Assembly: GCF_002078875.1 (NCBI RefSeq)
Contig: NC_034424.1
Span: 2,742,092-2,806,091 of the forward strand
Reading direction: 5' to 3'
DNA: 64,000 nucleotides
DNA from: Numida meleagris
Taxonomy: Eukaryota > Chordata > Aves > Galliformes > Numididae
The notes under the pieces are model-generated. The model was given only the letters and a program-made list of their open reading frames with translations. It ran no database searches and had not been told where the DNA came from. How positions within the stretch are numbered: position 1 is the stretch's first letter; each line of letters opens with the position of its first letter. The position numbers were made by a program, and so were the translations under genes. Positions 35,956 to 45,950 of the stretch are shown here, in pieces.

Positions 35956-37569
35956 GCCCCACAATATTTCAATTAAATTAAATCACAATGAAAAGCAGAA
36001 GACTTTTAGATTGGCTGTCTGGTAGAGCTGCTAATCTGTCTCATGCTCAGTGATCTGCTTCACCCTGCATAATCATAATCTATTCTGCATATGCTGTTCC
36101 AGCCTGACTACATCCCAAAATATTTTGCAGAGTTAATCAAATGCAGCCTGAAATTCAAAGAATAGGAGAACAGTTAAGATGTATATGCAAGAGAGAAATG
36201 TATTGCTTTCAGGTACAACTTGGAAATAGATAAAAAAGCCTCAGATCTCTCAGAGCACTTTCTCAGGGCTCCTGTAAGCACATCCAGTAGATGCTGTGGT
36301 GCACAGAGGATTGCAGCGATTCCAGGTGCGCTGCAGCTTGCTTTCCCTATCTGAGGTCTGTGAGTTAATAAAGAGGAGACAGAGGGTGTTCCATCATCAC
36401 ACTGTGGACAAGCTCAGTAGTTGTATTTCTTCCATGCTGATGGGATGTCTGAAGGAATTAGCAATACTGCCTTTGAAGCGAGCAGTGTCTCCACTGCCTT
36501 CACTCAAGCAGCATTTGTTTGCGCCAAAGTTAGGAGTTTAGGCTGAGACCTCCAAAGGGAGCTAGGCACCTTGATTTCTTTTGAAAGTCTGGATTTTTTT
36601 TCCCAGATCCTTTTCAGACCTTTTGCAATTGCCCGACTCTTTCTCAAATTCCACTTCTGTTTTCCTTTCTTGGCCTCCACTGACCCAGCCTTATCCTCCT
36701 TTCCTTTCCTGATGCTTCCAACCTGCTCCTGAACCATTTATTCTTTTCACTGATCAGTCTGCTTTGGTCTGAACCTGGGAAGACATTCTCTTTCGTTGAT
36801 GTTAGTGCTGCCCTACCCATCCACTCTGGCATTACCACTCTTAGCTGGGTCTGTTAGAATTTGTGAATAATTCTGCTTTTAAGTAGGAAATCAGGCAGTG
36901 GCAAGCCTCCTGTTTCCATCCAGACACAGCTTTCAGAAGTCCTCAGTTCAAATGTCAGCCATTTTTAATTAAGAGCTCATAAAACCCTATAAAACCTAGA
37001 GGGTTTCTAAGGATCTCTTATTAATGACCACACTTGGGGAAAAAAAAAGTACCTAACTTTGACTTACTCTGCTTTGTGTACTTTTGTCATCATCTTCCTT
37101 TTCTTTCTTTGACATCCGTGGAGAAAATGTATTGGGATATGATTTGGTCAGATGAGAAATCATCTATCCAGCATATTAGCATTTAAATTTACTTTTCAAA
37201 ATGCTTTTGGTCATCATCTCATGCACAGATGCACAAGCCTGCACACGTGGTCTCGAGTGTACCAGTTCCACGATAAAGTTTCCTAAAGGAAAGCGGAAGC
37301 TTTTGCACATTTATTTATATTATTTAGACTTCTGTTAATTTCCAGGGGAATGCTGTCTTTTTTTAATGGCCTCTAAGCTATATTTGAAGCCAAAAATTAT
37401 GCATCAGCTCGTGCTCATGGTATCTGAGTTTCTAGATAATACAGATCCTGCTCTTGCATTACTTTACCCCTCATAAATCAGTCTCTGAATCAAAACCCCT
37501 TAAAAACATAAATGCAAACATAAAACCAATGAATGATAGGATAGTTAGCCTGTTACTTAAAAAGGAATG

Positions 37570-39200
37570 AGCGGAAATAACAAATGATACAGAGAATGAA
37601 GTGTTCAATGCCTTTTTTTGGTTGCTTCTCCAAAAAATAGTTGATTGTGATTGTATAATAATGCAGTAAGTTTTAACAAGGGGATCATCTAAAACAGCAA
37701 AAGACTGTGCTGGCTAAAATGTAGATAATTTAGATGTTCACGAATTCAGCAGGGCCTGATGAAATCTGCCCTGGAGTACTTTGGGATCTAGCTGAAACAA
37801 TCCCAGAGTGATTAGAGATTATCTTTCAGAGTTCACAGATGACCAAGGTAGAGTCAGAGGCCCGGCAAAGGGTAAACACAGAGCCTATTTTTAAATAGGG
37901 GGAAATGAGAACCAGGGGGATTATGGAACAGTAAAACCCACTTCAATACCCCAAAAGTTTCTAGAATGAGCTGTTACAAGCACTCAGAGAATAAGAAGTT
38001 AATAAGAAACAGCAAATATGGATTTGTCAAGAGCAAATCATGTCAAACCAGTACAGTTTCTTTGCAGGACAGATGAACTAGTAAATAAAAACCAAGAAGT
38101 AGATACGTGTGTTGGTTTTTAGTGTGGCTTTGTATGCTGTCATTTGCGGTGTACTCACAGTTGAAGAAGTAGAGGAACGTGCTCTATTTCAAATTGCTGC
38201 GACGTGGGTGTAGAACAAGCTGTAAATTAAGGCTCAAAAAGTAGATAGGGACAGTTTCCTGCCAAGGTGGGAGGGGATGTCAAATGGGGGTCCTTCTAGG
38301 GTCTGCCCAGAGCTGGGAAGTGCTCAGCCCTTCAGTGGCTGTCTTGGAGGACGACAAAGTCCACGTTGATAAAATTAGCAGAGGTCGTGCTGGGTGGGAT
38401 TGCAGCGTTGTGGAAAGGAGAAACAGAACTCAAGTGGTTTTGATACCTGGTTGTTTGAAATTAGCAGCCTGAAATGCCTGAAAAAAAAACCCAAGCACAA
38501 ATCGTAACGGCTGACGAAATAAATGCAAGTACAGAACAGAATGCAAAACAGAAAATACTTTACAAGGGAACCAGTATTTACACATTAAGACAATTAAAGA
38601 TGCAGGACACTGCATCATAAGCAGATCAGAAAATGAGTATGATAGAATGCCATAAAAGTGGTTCAGAAAAGACAGCGCATGCTATGGAGAGCTGTAGTGA
38701 GACTCATGGGTAAGGGATGAGGGGTGAACTTTTCAGGCAACCTTCGTACAGCCTTGGCTGCACTCCGCTTTGGTTGTGCAGTTGAAGAAAAATCTTGACA
38801 AATTAGAGAGAGACGAAAGGAGAGCCATAGGAATGATAAGAGGTTTGGAAAACGCAACCTATGAGGGAAGATTGAAAGAATTGAATTTGTTTAGTCTAGA
38901 GGAGGGAAGACTGACGGGATGTGATAACATTCCTCCAATATGTAAAACATTGCTAGAAAGAGAATAGTGATGAATTGTTCTTCATAGCAGCAATGAGTAG
39001 GAGAAAAATAATTGGCATAATTTTCAGCAGAAAAGATTAAGTTAAGATACTCAGAAAAGCTTTCTAGCTTCAAGGATAGTTCAGCGCTAAAAGGAGCTGT
39101 GTGGGAAGGTTACTGGGTGTGCTTCTTTGGAGGTCTTTCAGAAGAGCTGGTCGTCTGGGAGGGAATATGCTGGGCTGCAGTTCTGACCCTTATTTCTTGG
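37570..39200 (+). mobile_element. Long ancient CR1 LINE, ORF2 to 3' end
   Basis: This is a single colinear but heavily mutated CR1 copy of about 1.6 kb. Blocks in order are as follows. NDTENEVFNAFF (about 37582) precedes the reverse transcriptase. SAGPDEICPGVLWDLAE (about 37746-37800) and EPIFK (about 37880) are fingers motifs. The 'atggatttgtcaagagcaaa' and 'tcatgtcaaaccagtac' blocks (about 38017-38055) follow. Next is the catalytic region at about 38360-38400, where the expected FADDTKLGG reads LAEVVLGG. The frame then continues through 'gaaccagtatttacaca' (about 38567), 'ggacactgcatcataagc' and the C-terminal blocks RRAIGMIRGLENATYEGRL and LFSLEEGRL (about 38815-38910). Stops, frameshifts and loss of the catalytic Asp pair make it a dead relic. 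The sequence style is that of CR1 lineages in turtles and crocodilians. The 3' boundary is vague. Confidence 0.8.
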
Positions 39201-40160
39201 TTTGTGATGGTAAGTGCATTTAAAGATAAGGCTGAATAAAATGCCAAATGGATGAGTGGTGGTAGTTTGCCTGCTCTGTTTTTCAGAGAGGTTGGGCTGT
39301 AGGAGCATCTGAGTTCTTATAATGAAAGATTTTATTCATCCGACACTGATACAAGATTTACAGTAGGTGAGGAATGAAGTAGATGAAGTTTCATCAAGGC
39401 TATTCTAGATCATATATAAATTGAAACCTCCAGGCCAGGTGCCTGTTCAGCTGAAATATCCTTCGTGTTCTGGGAGAGGTGTAGTAGTGTCTGTCTCACC
39501 TGTACTTATTTGGACTACAGACAACTGGGAATAATTGTTCCATATGATCTTAGTCTTCTTGGGCAGTTTGTTGCCAGTTCTCGTGGTCGGTCACTCTGAC
39601 TTTTTGATACAAGCTCCATAGGATTGGGATTGTCAAAGCATGTAAGAGCCCCATGTGTGTACAGCTTCCTGAGGCTGATGAACATTTCATGGCTGAAACT
39701 GGGGATCATTTGGGATGTATTTCATTTTCTCCTTTCTAGACTGCAAGTAGAGCATATTATCATATGCTGTTTGCATTTCATGCATGACTACAGAAACACG
39801 ACATAAAGGTAGTTTCATGATACTTGTAAAAACAAAAAAACCCAAGCATTTCTACTGTTTGCCCCCCCAAAATGCCTTCCTGTCATTTCCTCAGGACCAG
39901 CCTCTGCTGGCTGCGTGGGAAGGCTCTGCCAGGTGGGTCCGGGGCTGCCGTGGCCCTATGTCATCCCACTCCAGAAATGCCACAGCCCCTGTGAACCCAG
40001 TGAACTCAGTTCCAGCACGCTCAGCCTCAGCACGGCTGCGGTTGCCACCCAGTGCCCTCAGTCACTTTGGAACAGCAGTGTGAGGCGTGCTGGGGACCTG
40101 CACGCTGGAAGTTAAGCCATTCTGCTAGCCGTCACCTTTGTGTGAAGCTGAGAGAAGCGG
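39201..40160. other. Non-coding spacer
   Basis: Unique DNA. A 99-codon frame (39784-40083) and its neighbours have no recognisable domain. G+C content rises toward 40 kb. Confidence 0.6.
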
Positions 40161-40219
40161 AACCATGGAATTGTTAAGGTTGGAAAAGACCTCTAAGATC
40201 ATCGAGTACAATTGTCAAC
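40161..40219 (-). mobile_element. CR1 LINE, terminal 3' UTR fragment
   Basis: On the plus strand 'aaggttggaaaagacctcta' followed by 'agatcatcgagtacaattgtc' is the reverse complement of the CR1 3' UTR end, with the degenerate terminal octamer 'catggaattg' at the left. About 60 bp survive. It lies immediately beside the CpG-rich block at 40230-41060. Confidence 0.88.
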
Positions 40220-40229
40220 TCATAGAATC

Positions 40230-41060
40230 GCAGCAGGGTGCAGGCAGGTAGCGGAGCACCGGCTGTGCGGCATCACTGGCCGTCCCCGTGCCTGACCCTG
40301 AACCAGCGTGAGCCAGACCCGACCCTTTCCAGCTGCAGCGACCGCTTCCCAAATTCCAGCCTTAAACCTGGGACTGAACGGAGCGATATCCAGAAGGCTT
40401 CTTGTTTGGAAGCGGGGGGTGGGGGTGTTTGTGTGTGTTGAAGTGTGTTGTTTTGCTGCACAGCTGCAGCATCCCGGATAAACGGCCCTAGCTAGAGATA
40501 CAGCCTGCACGGAGCACGGAGCCTGCAGCCAGCCCCTCCGAAATCCCACCTTCACTTTGCCTGGCGACAGAACAGGTTAAAAGCCAAAGCCGTGTGTTAT
40601 TTTCCCGCAGTGAGTAGATGTTTTTCTCCAATAAAGATATCAGGCGAGATATTCCCCCTCCCCACACACGCTTTTTTCCTTCCCCTCGCTGATCCCTTCT
40701 TCTCACCCCTCTGCTGCACACACACCATTTCTGCTGCGCTGTGAGTGGGGGAGATTTCTTGAACCAGGGGCCTCCTGCTTAATGCACTGAGGACTCAGCC
40801 AGGCCAAAAATGCCTGTAGCATATGGGGAAGGAAAGGGCCAGCAGTGAGCAAGCTTGGACAGATGTGCTAGAGAGGGAGCGTGGTGCTGGTGGGGGTGGA
40901 GAACGCGCTCCCCCCGAGCTCTCCCCCCAGCCGTGTCGGAGGGAGGCCAGTCAGGAAGAGCGGACCCTTTTTAGGACCCCAACAGTTAGGGAGAGCCCCC
41001 GAGGCATTTTTGGCCGGGAGGTTGCGCGCACACACGCGCACACACACACGGAACAGTTCA
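40230..41060. promoter_or_regulatory. CpG-rich block, candidate promoter
   Basis: CpG density is well above the window background. Hand counts give about 21 CpGs in 40220-40640 and about 15 in 40860-41050. G+C is roughly 55-60% in these parts, with a poorer middle around 40600-40850. The block contains C-rich and G-rich runs and a long alternating purine/pyrimidine run at 41023-41050. A consensus-like splice donor (GCT|GTGAGT) occurs at 40741 on the plus strand. A good acceptor lies downstream at 41304, so a plus-strand transcript starting here is conceivable. No TATA box or coding start can be assigned. Frames of up to 118 codons (40823-41179) are Gly/Pro/Arg-rich and probably reflect base composition. 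The promoter role is an inference. Confidence 0.45.
41023..41050. repeat. 28-nt perfect purine/pyrimidine alternation (Z-DNA-prone)
   Basis: Starting TGCGCGCA and continuing through CACACGCGCA to CACACACACG, every step alternates pyrimidine and purine for 28 nt without a break. CG and CA/TG steps are the most favourable for left-handed Z-DNA. The tract sits inside a CpG-rich block, where supercoiling from transcription could drive the transition. Whether it forms Z-DNA in vivo is unknown. Confidence 0.85.
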
Positions 41061-41304
41061 GCAGCAGTCCAATCCCAAGTGACATGGAGCTTTTTCTTAA
41101 TTCAGAGCATATTTCAGGCTTCGGTTTAAGGGGGGGAAAAAAAATAAAAAAAAAAAACAACAAACCGAGCAACCCATAAACCATAAAGAATCTATTGAAA
41201 CAATTGTAAGGGGAAAAAATAGAATGTGGCTGCAGCCGAAGCTGTTAGGGAGATGCAGGGGGGAGATGAAAAATAAAAGAAACAATTACTGTTTTTCCCC
41301 ACAG
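41061..41304. other. G/A-rich and A-rich spacer with SOX-type motifs
   Basis: A run of seven G is followed by A8-T-A12 and AACAAC repeats at about 41130-41162. Two AACAAT-type SOX cores occur: 'gaaacaattgtaa' near 41198 and 'gaaacaattactg' near 41280. The stretch ends in a polypyrimidine tract and CACAG at 41300-41304, a good splice-acceptor match. No coding region can be shown. Confidence 0.4.
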
Positions 41305-41394
41305 ACCACAGATCAGCCTGGCAGAATACAGACCTGCGTGGGCTGCTTGCCAACACAGCGGAGGTGTCTGCCCAGAAAGCAGAGCTGTCCTTGG
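41305..41394 (+). other. Possible 90-nt exon (splice-site prediction only)
   Basis: The segment is bounded on the left by 'tactgtttttccccacag' (polypyrimidine tract, CAG acceptor ending at 41304). On the right is TTGG|GTGAGC, a donor starting at 41395. Both match vertebrate splice consensus well. The length is 90 nt and all three forward frames are open across it, so coding potential is not informative. None of the translations resembles a known protein. It lies about 250 bp downstream of the CpG-rich block and could be an exon of an unrecognised transcript, perhaps a long non-coding RNA. Chance pairing of acceptor and donor is also quite possible. Confidence 0.2.
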
Positions 41395-42103
41395 GTGAGC
41401 TTATGGCTGAGCTGCGCTTCGCCATGGGTGCTGCTCTGCCCATTCATTCTCTTGTGCACGGTAGCATCTCTCGTGTTTCTCAGTGCTGTTTTTCAAGTAG
41501 AGGTTTAAAGCTGGATGGTCAGCAGTCTGTTGTTGTGTCTGTTCTCGCTGAGTAACCTCTGCTGGGAGTCTCGAGGCACACTGGGAGCAAGAGGCTCGCG
41601 GGCTTTGCAGGGAGCTGAGGCCATCCGATGAGATCCACTTGCTAAATGCAGAACCAGAGCAAAGTGTTCCAGTGATGTGCAAAGGGTGCCTTGGCAGGGC
41701 TGGGAGCGGGGTCCAGCCGGCCCCAACCCTCCTGCATCAAATCTCCCTTCAGCCTCACCTTTCCTTACAGCATTTCTTCAGTTCCGTGTCCTGTTAGCAG
41801 GTAACAGTTGCACACCTGGGCATTGGCACTCTACACAAGGAGCAGCTGAGTTGGTCATTGCCCCAGATCCCTTCCAGTCTTTGCTCACAGGGTCACTTTT
41901 CCTCTAAAGGCAGTTCAGATACATGTGGCTTTTAGCACAGGTCGGTGGTTACTGCCAAGGACCTGCAGTGCAGGACGCGTCTCCTCAGTTAACATCTGGT
42001 TTTTTGGACTACACTGCCTCAGTTTCTTCATGGGCTCACAGCTGATATAAAAGGCTGAGGAATTATGACTGTTTTTGTTGTTCGGGTGTTTTAGTCGTTT
42101 GGG

Positions 42104-42140
42104 TTTGTTGTTGTTGTTGTTGTTTCGTTGTTGTTGTTTT
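42104..42140. repeat. (TTG)n trinucleotide microsatellite, interrupted
   Basis: About six perfect TTG units are followed by TTTCG and a further run of three or more units. A looser G/T-rich region extends left to about 42070. It is a likely polymorphic simple repeat with no coding context. Confidence 0.88.
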
Positions 42141-42468
42141 ACTTTTTTTTTTCCTTTTCTTTAAAACCTGATGTCTGTTGTGATGGGCTGAGCTGGATTC
42201 GAGTGAGTCAAACTCAGGCAGTTACGAAGTTACAAAATTACTCTCAACTTCCCGCAGAGCAGGGAGGTGAAAAAAGAGGTCAGGGGGTCTCCCAGGAGGG
42301 GATCTTTGGCATCAGACCTACAGGAGCAATCAGCATTCAGGAGAAAAGGTGCATCTGCACCATAGGAGGCACCCTCTGGTCCTAGGGCACTGTGTTCCCA
42401 TGCTGGCTGTGGGTCACATAAATGATGTTTCCACAGGTCGCATTGAGTGTTATCTCAGGATTCTGGTC

Positions 42469-42484
42469 TTTTTTTTTTTTTTTT
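42469..42484. repeat. Poly-T homopolymer (T16)
   Basis: Sixteen consecutive T precede CTGTCAAATAGG. This tract could mimic a polypyrimidine tract, but no AG dinucleotide or exon follows convincingly. Confidence 0.85.
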
Positions 42485-43061
42485 CTGTCAAATAGGGGAA
42501 GAACAAGAGGACTTGAAATTGAGGGTGGAGGAAAGCTTGTGTGCATTTGACAGTGAAGCAGCGCACTGTCACCCAACACTGATCATCCCCTTACCTCTAC
42601 AGCTGTGCTCCAAGCTGTTCCTGGGGTACCTCTCACCATGGTTTTACTGGTTTGCCATTCTGGCTCTGTATCTAATGCTGCACCAGGATTATCCATAGGC
42701 AAACAGGGAGATTTTGCACTGAAAGCAGTAGCAGTTTCCTTGGCTTTAGTGGCAGCTTTTTGGAACTAACGCTGGCTGTTTCATCTAAAATTAAGCACTG
42801 GGTCTAATGGCTCTGCTTTAAGAATATTGATTCATCTCTGTAGCACCTGAGGCAGTGAGATGCCTGGCAGCCTTGAGGAGTGGTTATTGAGATCAGAAGG
42901 AGACGGTGTGACAGTGCATCCTTTTCCAGGGAATGCAGCAGAGGCAACCTCCAAACAAAGGTCATTTACCATGGGAGGTTCTCCAGGGAATTTGGAAAGC
43001 CGGCAGGTGGGACAGGAAGAAACCAAAGTGTGAGGGTAGGAGATGTCTTTTCTTGTCCCTT

Positions 43062-43422
43062 ATAGAAACATAGAATGGCTTAGGTTGGAAGGGACCTTAA
43101 ATATCATCTAATTCTAACCCCACTACCATGGGCTGGCTGCCCCAACAGCTCAAGCTGCCCAGGGCCCATCCACGGCCATGGGCACCCACAGCTCTGGGCA
43201 GCAGTGCCGGGGCCTCACTGCCCTCTGAGTAAGGCATTTCCTCCTAACATGTAACCTAAATCTTACCTCTTTTAGTTTAAAGCCATTCCCCCATGTCTTC
43301 CTACTATCAGATCATATAAAAAGTCGCTCTCCCTCCTGTTTATAAGCTCCCTTCAAGTACTGGAACGCCACAATGAGGTCTCCCCAGAGCTTTCTCTTCT
43401 CCAGGCTGAACAGCCCAGTCCT
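43062..43422 (-). mobile_element. CR1 LINE, 3' fragment
   Basis: On the minus strand this is about 360 bp of CR1. From its 5' side it includes the end of the reverse-transcriptase frame (the 'ctgttcagcctggagaagag' block, LFSLEKR-like, at about 43395-43418). The RGNGFKL-like region follows near 43275-43300, then the 3' UTR ending in 'aagccattctatgtttct' at about 43063-43082. The plus-strand text 'ttaggttggaagggacctta' is the standard CR1 tail. The UTR portion with 'cccaacagctcaagctgccc' differs from the neighbouring copies, indicating another CR1 subfamily. Indels break the frame. Confidence 0.93.
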
Positions 43423-44994
43423 TTGTTTGGTATAATAGGATGAGCTGTTATTTTTTATATTTTGCATTTCCTCACACCTTTGAGCATTTTATGCTTCTTT
43501 TTGTAACTCCTTTTAAACCAAACCTGGTTTACCTGCTGGTCCCCATCAGTTTTAAATCTCTTGTTTTAAAGTTTCACTTTGTAGCCTCGGCTGGTGCAGG
43601 CTGCTCCCTACAAGAACATCTCCATGTTCTCAGCCAAACCTATGTGGGCAGCTCCGTGCTTCCTTGCAGAATTCCTCTTGGAGTTCTGTTTTGCTTTGCA
43701 TCTGTTCCTTATGCAGCATAACATTTTACTTTGTCTTAATGAGTGCTTGGTGAAAATGCATATTTTCATGGTAAAAACATGACTTTGGTAAGCAAGAGCT
43801 TACAGCGAAGGACTGCACAATATCTTTTCCTGAGTGCTCTTAGTTTTCACCTATGGTCAGGGGAGGGAATGGTGAGGGGACCAAATAGGTCCAGAGAGTT
43901 TGGGAAATAGCAAAGGAGTCAAAATCCAATGCCGCAGCAGGTTAAGGGATGGCTTAAGGTCCTCTGGGCATGCATGTATCTGGATGTGCTGGTGAAATCA
44001 AAGAGCTGTAAGTTCAAGTGAGTGTTTACAGGCTCCCAAATTCAGTTAATTTATGACATGTTTAATATGTTTTTACAAATGTTTGCTGTACTCAAGTAGT
44101 GACGATGCTTTATTTGGTCAGTAAAATTCCACCCTGCCTGCAGTACGCAAAGACCTGAATGTCACAAGGATGTTCTGTGTCTAAGGAAAAATATTCACTC
44201 TGATTTTAAACAGATATTCCAAATTCTTCTTTTTTTTTTTTAGTAGAAACTTAAACCTGTCACTGAAACCACCAGCAGGACTTTCCAATTCTCTCTAACA
44301 TTAAGGGATATTTCTGTTTTTTCTGGTTTCCATTCTTTCTCTTTTCATTTTTTTTTTTTCACCCTCTTTCTTCAACATAGCAAGATTGGAAATTAGTGCT
44401 GGCTTGTGGCCATGGCTGCATCTATGAGGCCATTTAAAGTTACTGCTCTCTGCTCCCCGTGGGCTAGTAGGAATTTCAGCTGTGATCACAAGGAGAAAAA
44501 AAAACAAAAACAAATGCTAGAAATAATAATTAAAAAATCAGAATATGTAGTTGTCTTTATGTACTTGGAGTCAGGGGTGTAAAGCAGCCAGAAGTACCAC
44601 AACATGTCTTGTTGTGCTGAGGTGCTGGGGTTCCTCTGGGGAAGGTTCATGCTCAAAGCCATGGGAGCAGCTGCTTTGTGTTGGGTTTGGGCTTCTGGGT
44701 TCTGTCTGCCCCTGAGTGTGCAGCAGGAGAGAGGAAGAGCTCCAAGCAGTCAGGAAGGAATTTGAAGCTTCGTCTGTATTCTAAGTGAGTTTTGCAGATC
44801 ATCTTGTGCAAGACCTGACCTGAGCAGGTCTTTTGTTGTAGCTTAGTGAAATGATTTGCCATCTTAAAAAATATCCCTTTTTGGGATATTTGAGTGTCCC
44901 TTTTTGGCTTCAAACAGGGAGACAAGTCTCTGTGCACATACACACTGCTAACCTTCTTGCCTGCACCAGAAGTTTTCTATGAGGCAATGAAGGG
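43423..44994. other. Non-coding spacer between CR1 copies
   Basis: Unique DNA with T/A-rich tracts near 44228-44242 and 44347-44359. A 9-bp perfect hairpin lies at 44869-44891. Frames of up to 96 codons are unsupported. Confidence 0.6.
44869..44891. other. Perfect inverted repeat, 9-bp stem, T5 loop
   Basis: AAATATCCC (44869-44877) and GGGATATTT (44883-44891) are exact reverse complements flanking TTTTT. It lies about 100 bp left of the 5'-truncated CR1. It is short enough to be chance. It resembles a bacterial terminator in shape only, which has no meaning in this genome. Confidence 0.6.
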
Positions 44995-45950
44995 AATATC
45001 TTCAATATCTTTATTGATGACCTGGATGAGGACATTGAGTGCACCCTCATTAAGTTTGCAAATGACACCAAGCTGGCAGGAAGTGTTGATCTGCCTGGGG
45101 GTTACAAGGTCCTACAGAAGGATCTGAACAGGCTGGATCTCTAGGCTGAAGCCAATGGGATGAGGTTCAACAAGACCAAGTGCCGGGTCCTGCACTTTGG
45201 CCACAGCAACCCCAGGGAATGCTACAGGCTTGGGGCAGAGTGGCTGGAAGACTGTGTAGAGGAAACAGACCTGGGGGTGTTGGTCGATGCTCGGCTGAGC
45301 ATGAGCCAGCAGTGTGCCCGGGTGGCCAAGAAGGCCAATGCCATCCTGGCTTGGATCAGAAATAGTGTTGCCAGTAGGAGTAGGGAAGTCATTGTCCCTC
45401 TGTACTCAGCACTGGTGAGGCACCACCTCGAGTACTGTGTCCAGTTTTGGGCCCCTCACTGCAAGAGAGACATTGAGGCCCTGGAGCGTGTTCAGAGGAG
45501 GGTGACGAAGCTGTGAGGAGTCTGGAGCACAGGGCTTATGAGGAGCGGCTGAGGGAGCTGGGATTGTTCAGTCTGGAGAAGAGGAGGCTCAGGGGAGACC
45601 TTATCGCTCTCTATAACTACCTGAAGGGAGGTTGTAGTGAGCTGGGAGTTGGCCTCTTCTCTCTTGTAACTAGTGACAGGACGAGGGGGAATGGCCTCAA
45701 GTTGCACCAGGGGAGATTTAGGCTGGATGTTAGGAAGTACTACTTTTCTGAAAGAGTTATCAGGCGCTGGAATGGGCTGCCCAGGGAGGTGGTGGAGTCA
45801 CTGACCCTGGAGGTGTTCAAGGAACGTTTAGGTGTTGCGTTGAGAGACATGGTTTAGTGAGAACTATTGGTGATAGGTGGATGGTTGGACTGGACGATCT
45901 TGTAGGTCTTTTCCAACCATTGGTGATTCTATGTTTCTGTGATTCTATGA
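44995..45950 (+). mobile_element. CR1 LINE, best-preserved copy (RT 3' half plus tail)
   Basis: This is a 5'-truncated CR1 of about 955 bp running from just before the reverse-transcriptase catalytic motif to the 3' terminus. The frame starts [20 protein letters not shown]. The catalytic FADDT box reads FANDT because codon 45061-45063 is AAT. A stop, TAG, at 45142-45144 replaces the expected Trp codon of the LDRWAEA block. The frame then stays open as 45160-45516, with [35 protein letters not shown] and [12 protein letters not shown] one-base deletion near 45512 (AAGCTGTGAGG where AAGCTGGTGAGG is expected) shifts it into the frame 45513-45857, with [19 protein letters not shown] and [18 protein letters not shown]. 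Three tandem octamers (ATTCTATG, TTTCTGTG, ATTCTATG; 45926-45949) end the element. The copy is inactive but relatively young by its low divergence. Confidence 0.97.

Larger units (their letters stand above)
34716..37569. other. Non-coding stretch with a GC-rich segment
   Basis: A 16-nt near-exact direct repeat (TAATAAACCTACAGTT at 34821-34836, TAATAAACCTATAGTT at 34843-34858) lies in the left part. The segment 35335-35680 is about 60% G+C with moderate CpG density. It contains TGATGTCA (CRE-like, near 35427) and GATATAAACA (TATA-like, near 35443). An A16 run lies at 35940-35955. Frames of up to 145 codons (34880-35317) have no recognisable domain and are treated as chance. Confidence 0.5.
41395..43061. 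other. Non-coding spacer with simple repeats
   Basis: The stretch contains a (TTG)-rich microsatellite at 42104-42140, a T16 run at 42469-42484 and a TATAAAAG string at 42047-42054 without other promoter signals. Frames of up to 93 codons are unsupported. Confidence 0.6.

Noticed and set aside
42047..42054. TATAAAAG TATA-like string
   Set aside because: No start-site, CpG or exon context; such strings occur by chance many times in 64 kb.
44869..44891. Hairpin with T-run resembling a rho-independent terminator
   Set aside because: The window is vertebrate nuclear DNA, where such a terminator has no meaning; kept only as an inverted repeat.
45160..45857. Host genes in the two long frames at 45160-45516 and 45513-45857
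   Set aside because: Both encode CR1 reverse-transcriptase C-terminus and belong to one frameshifted retrotransposon.
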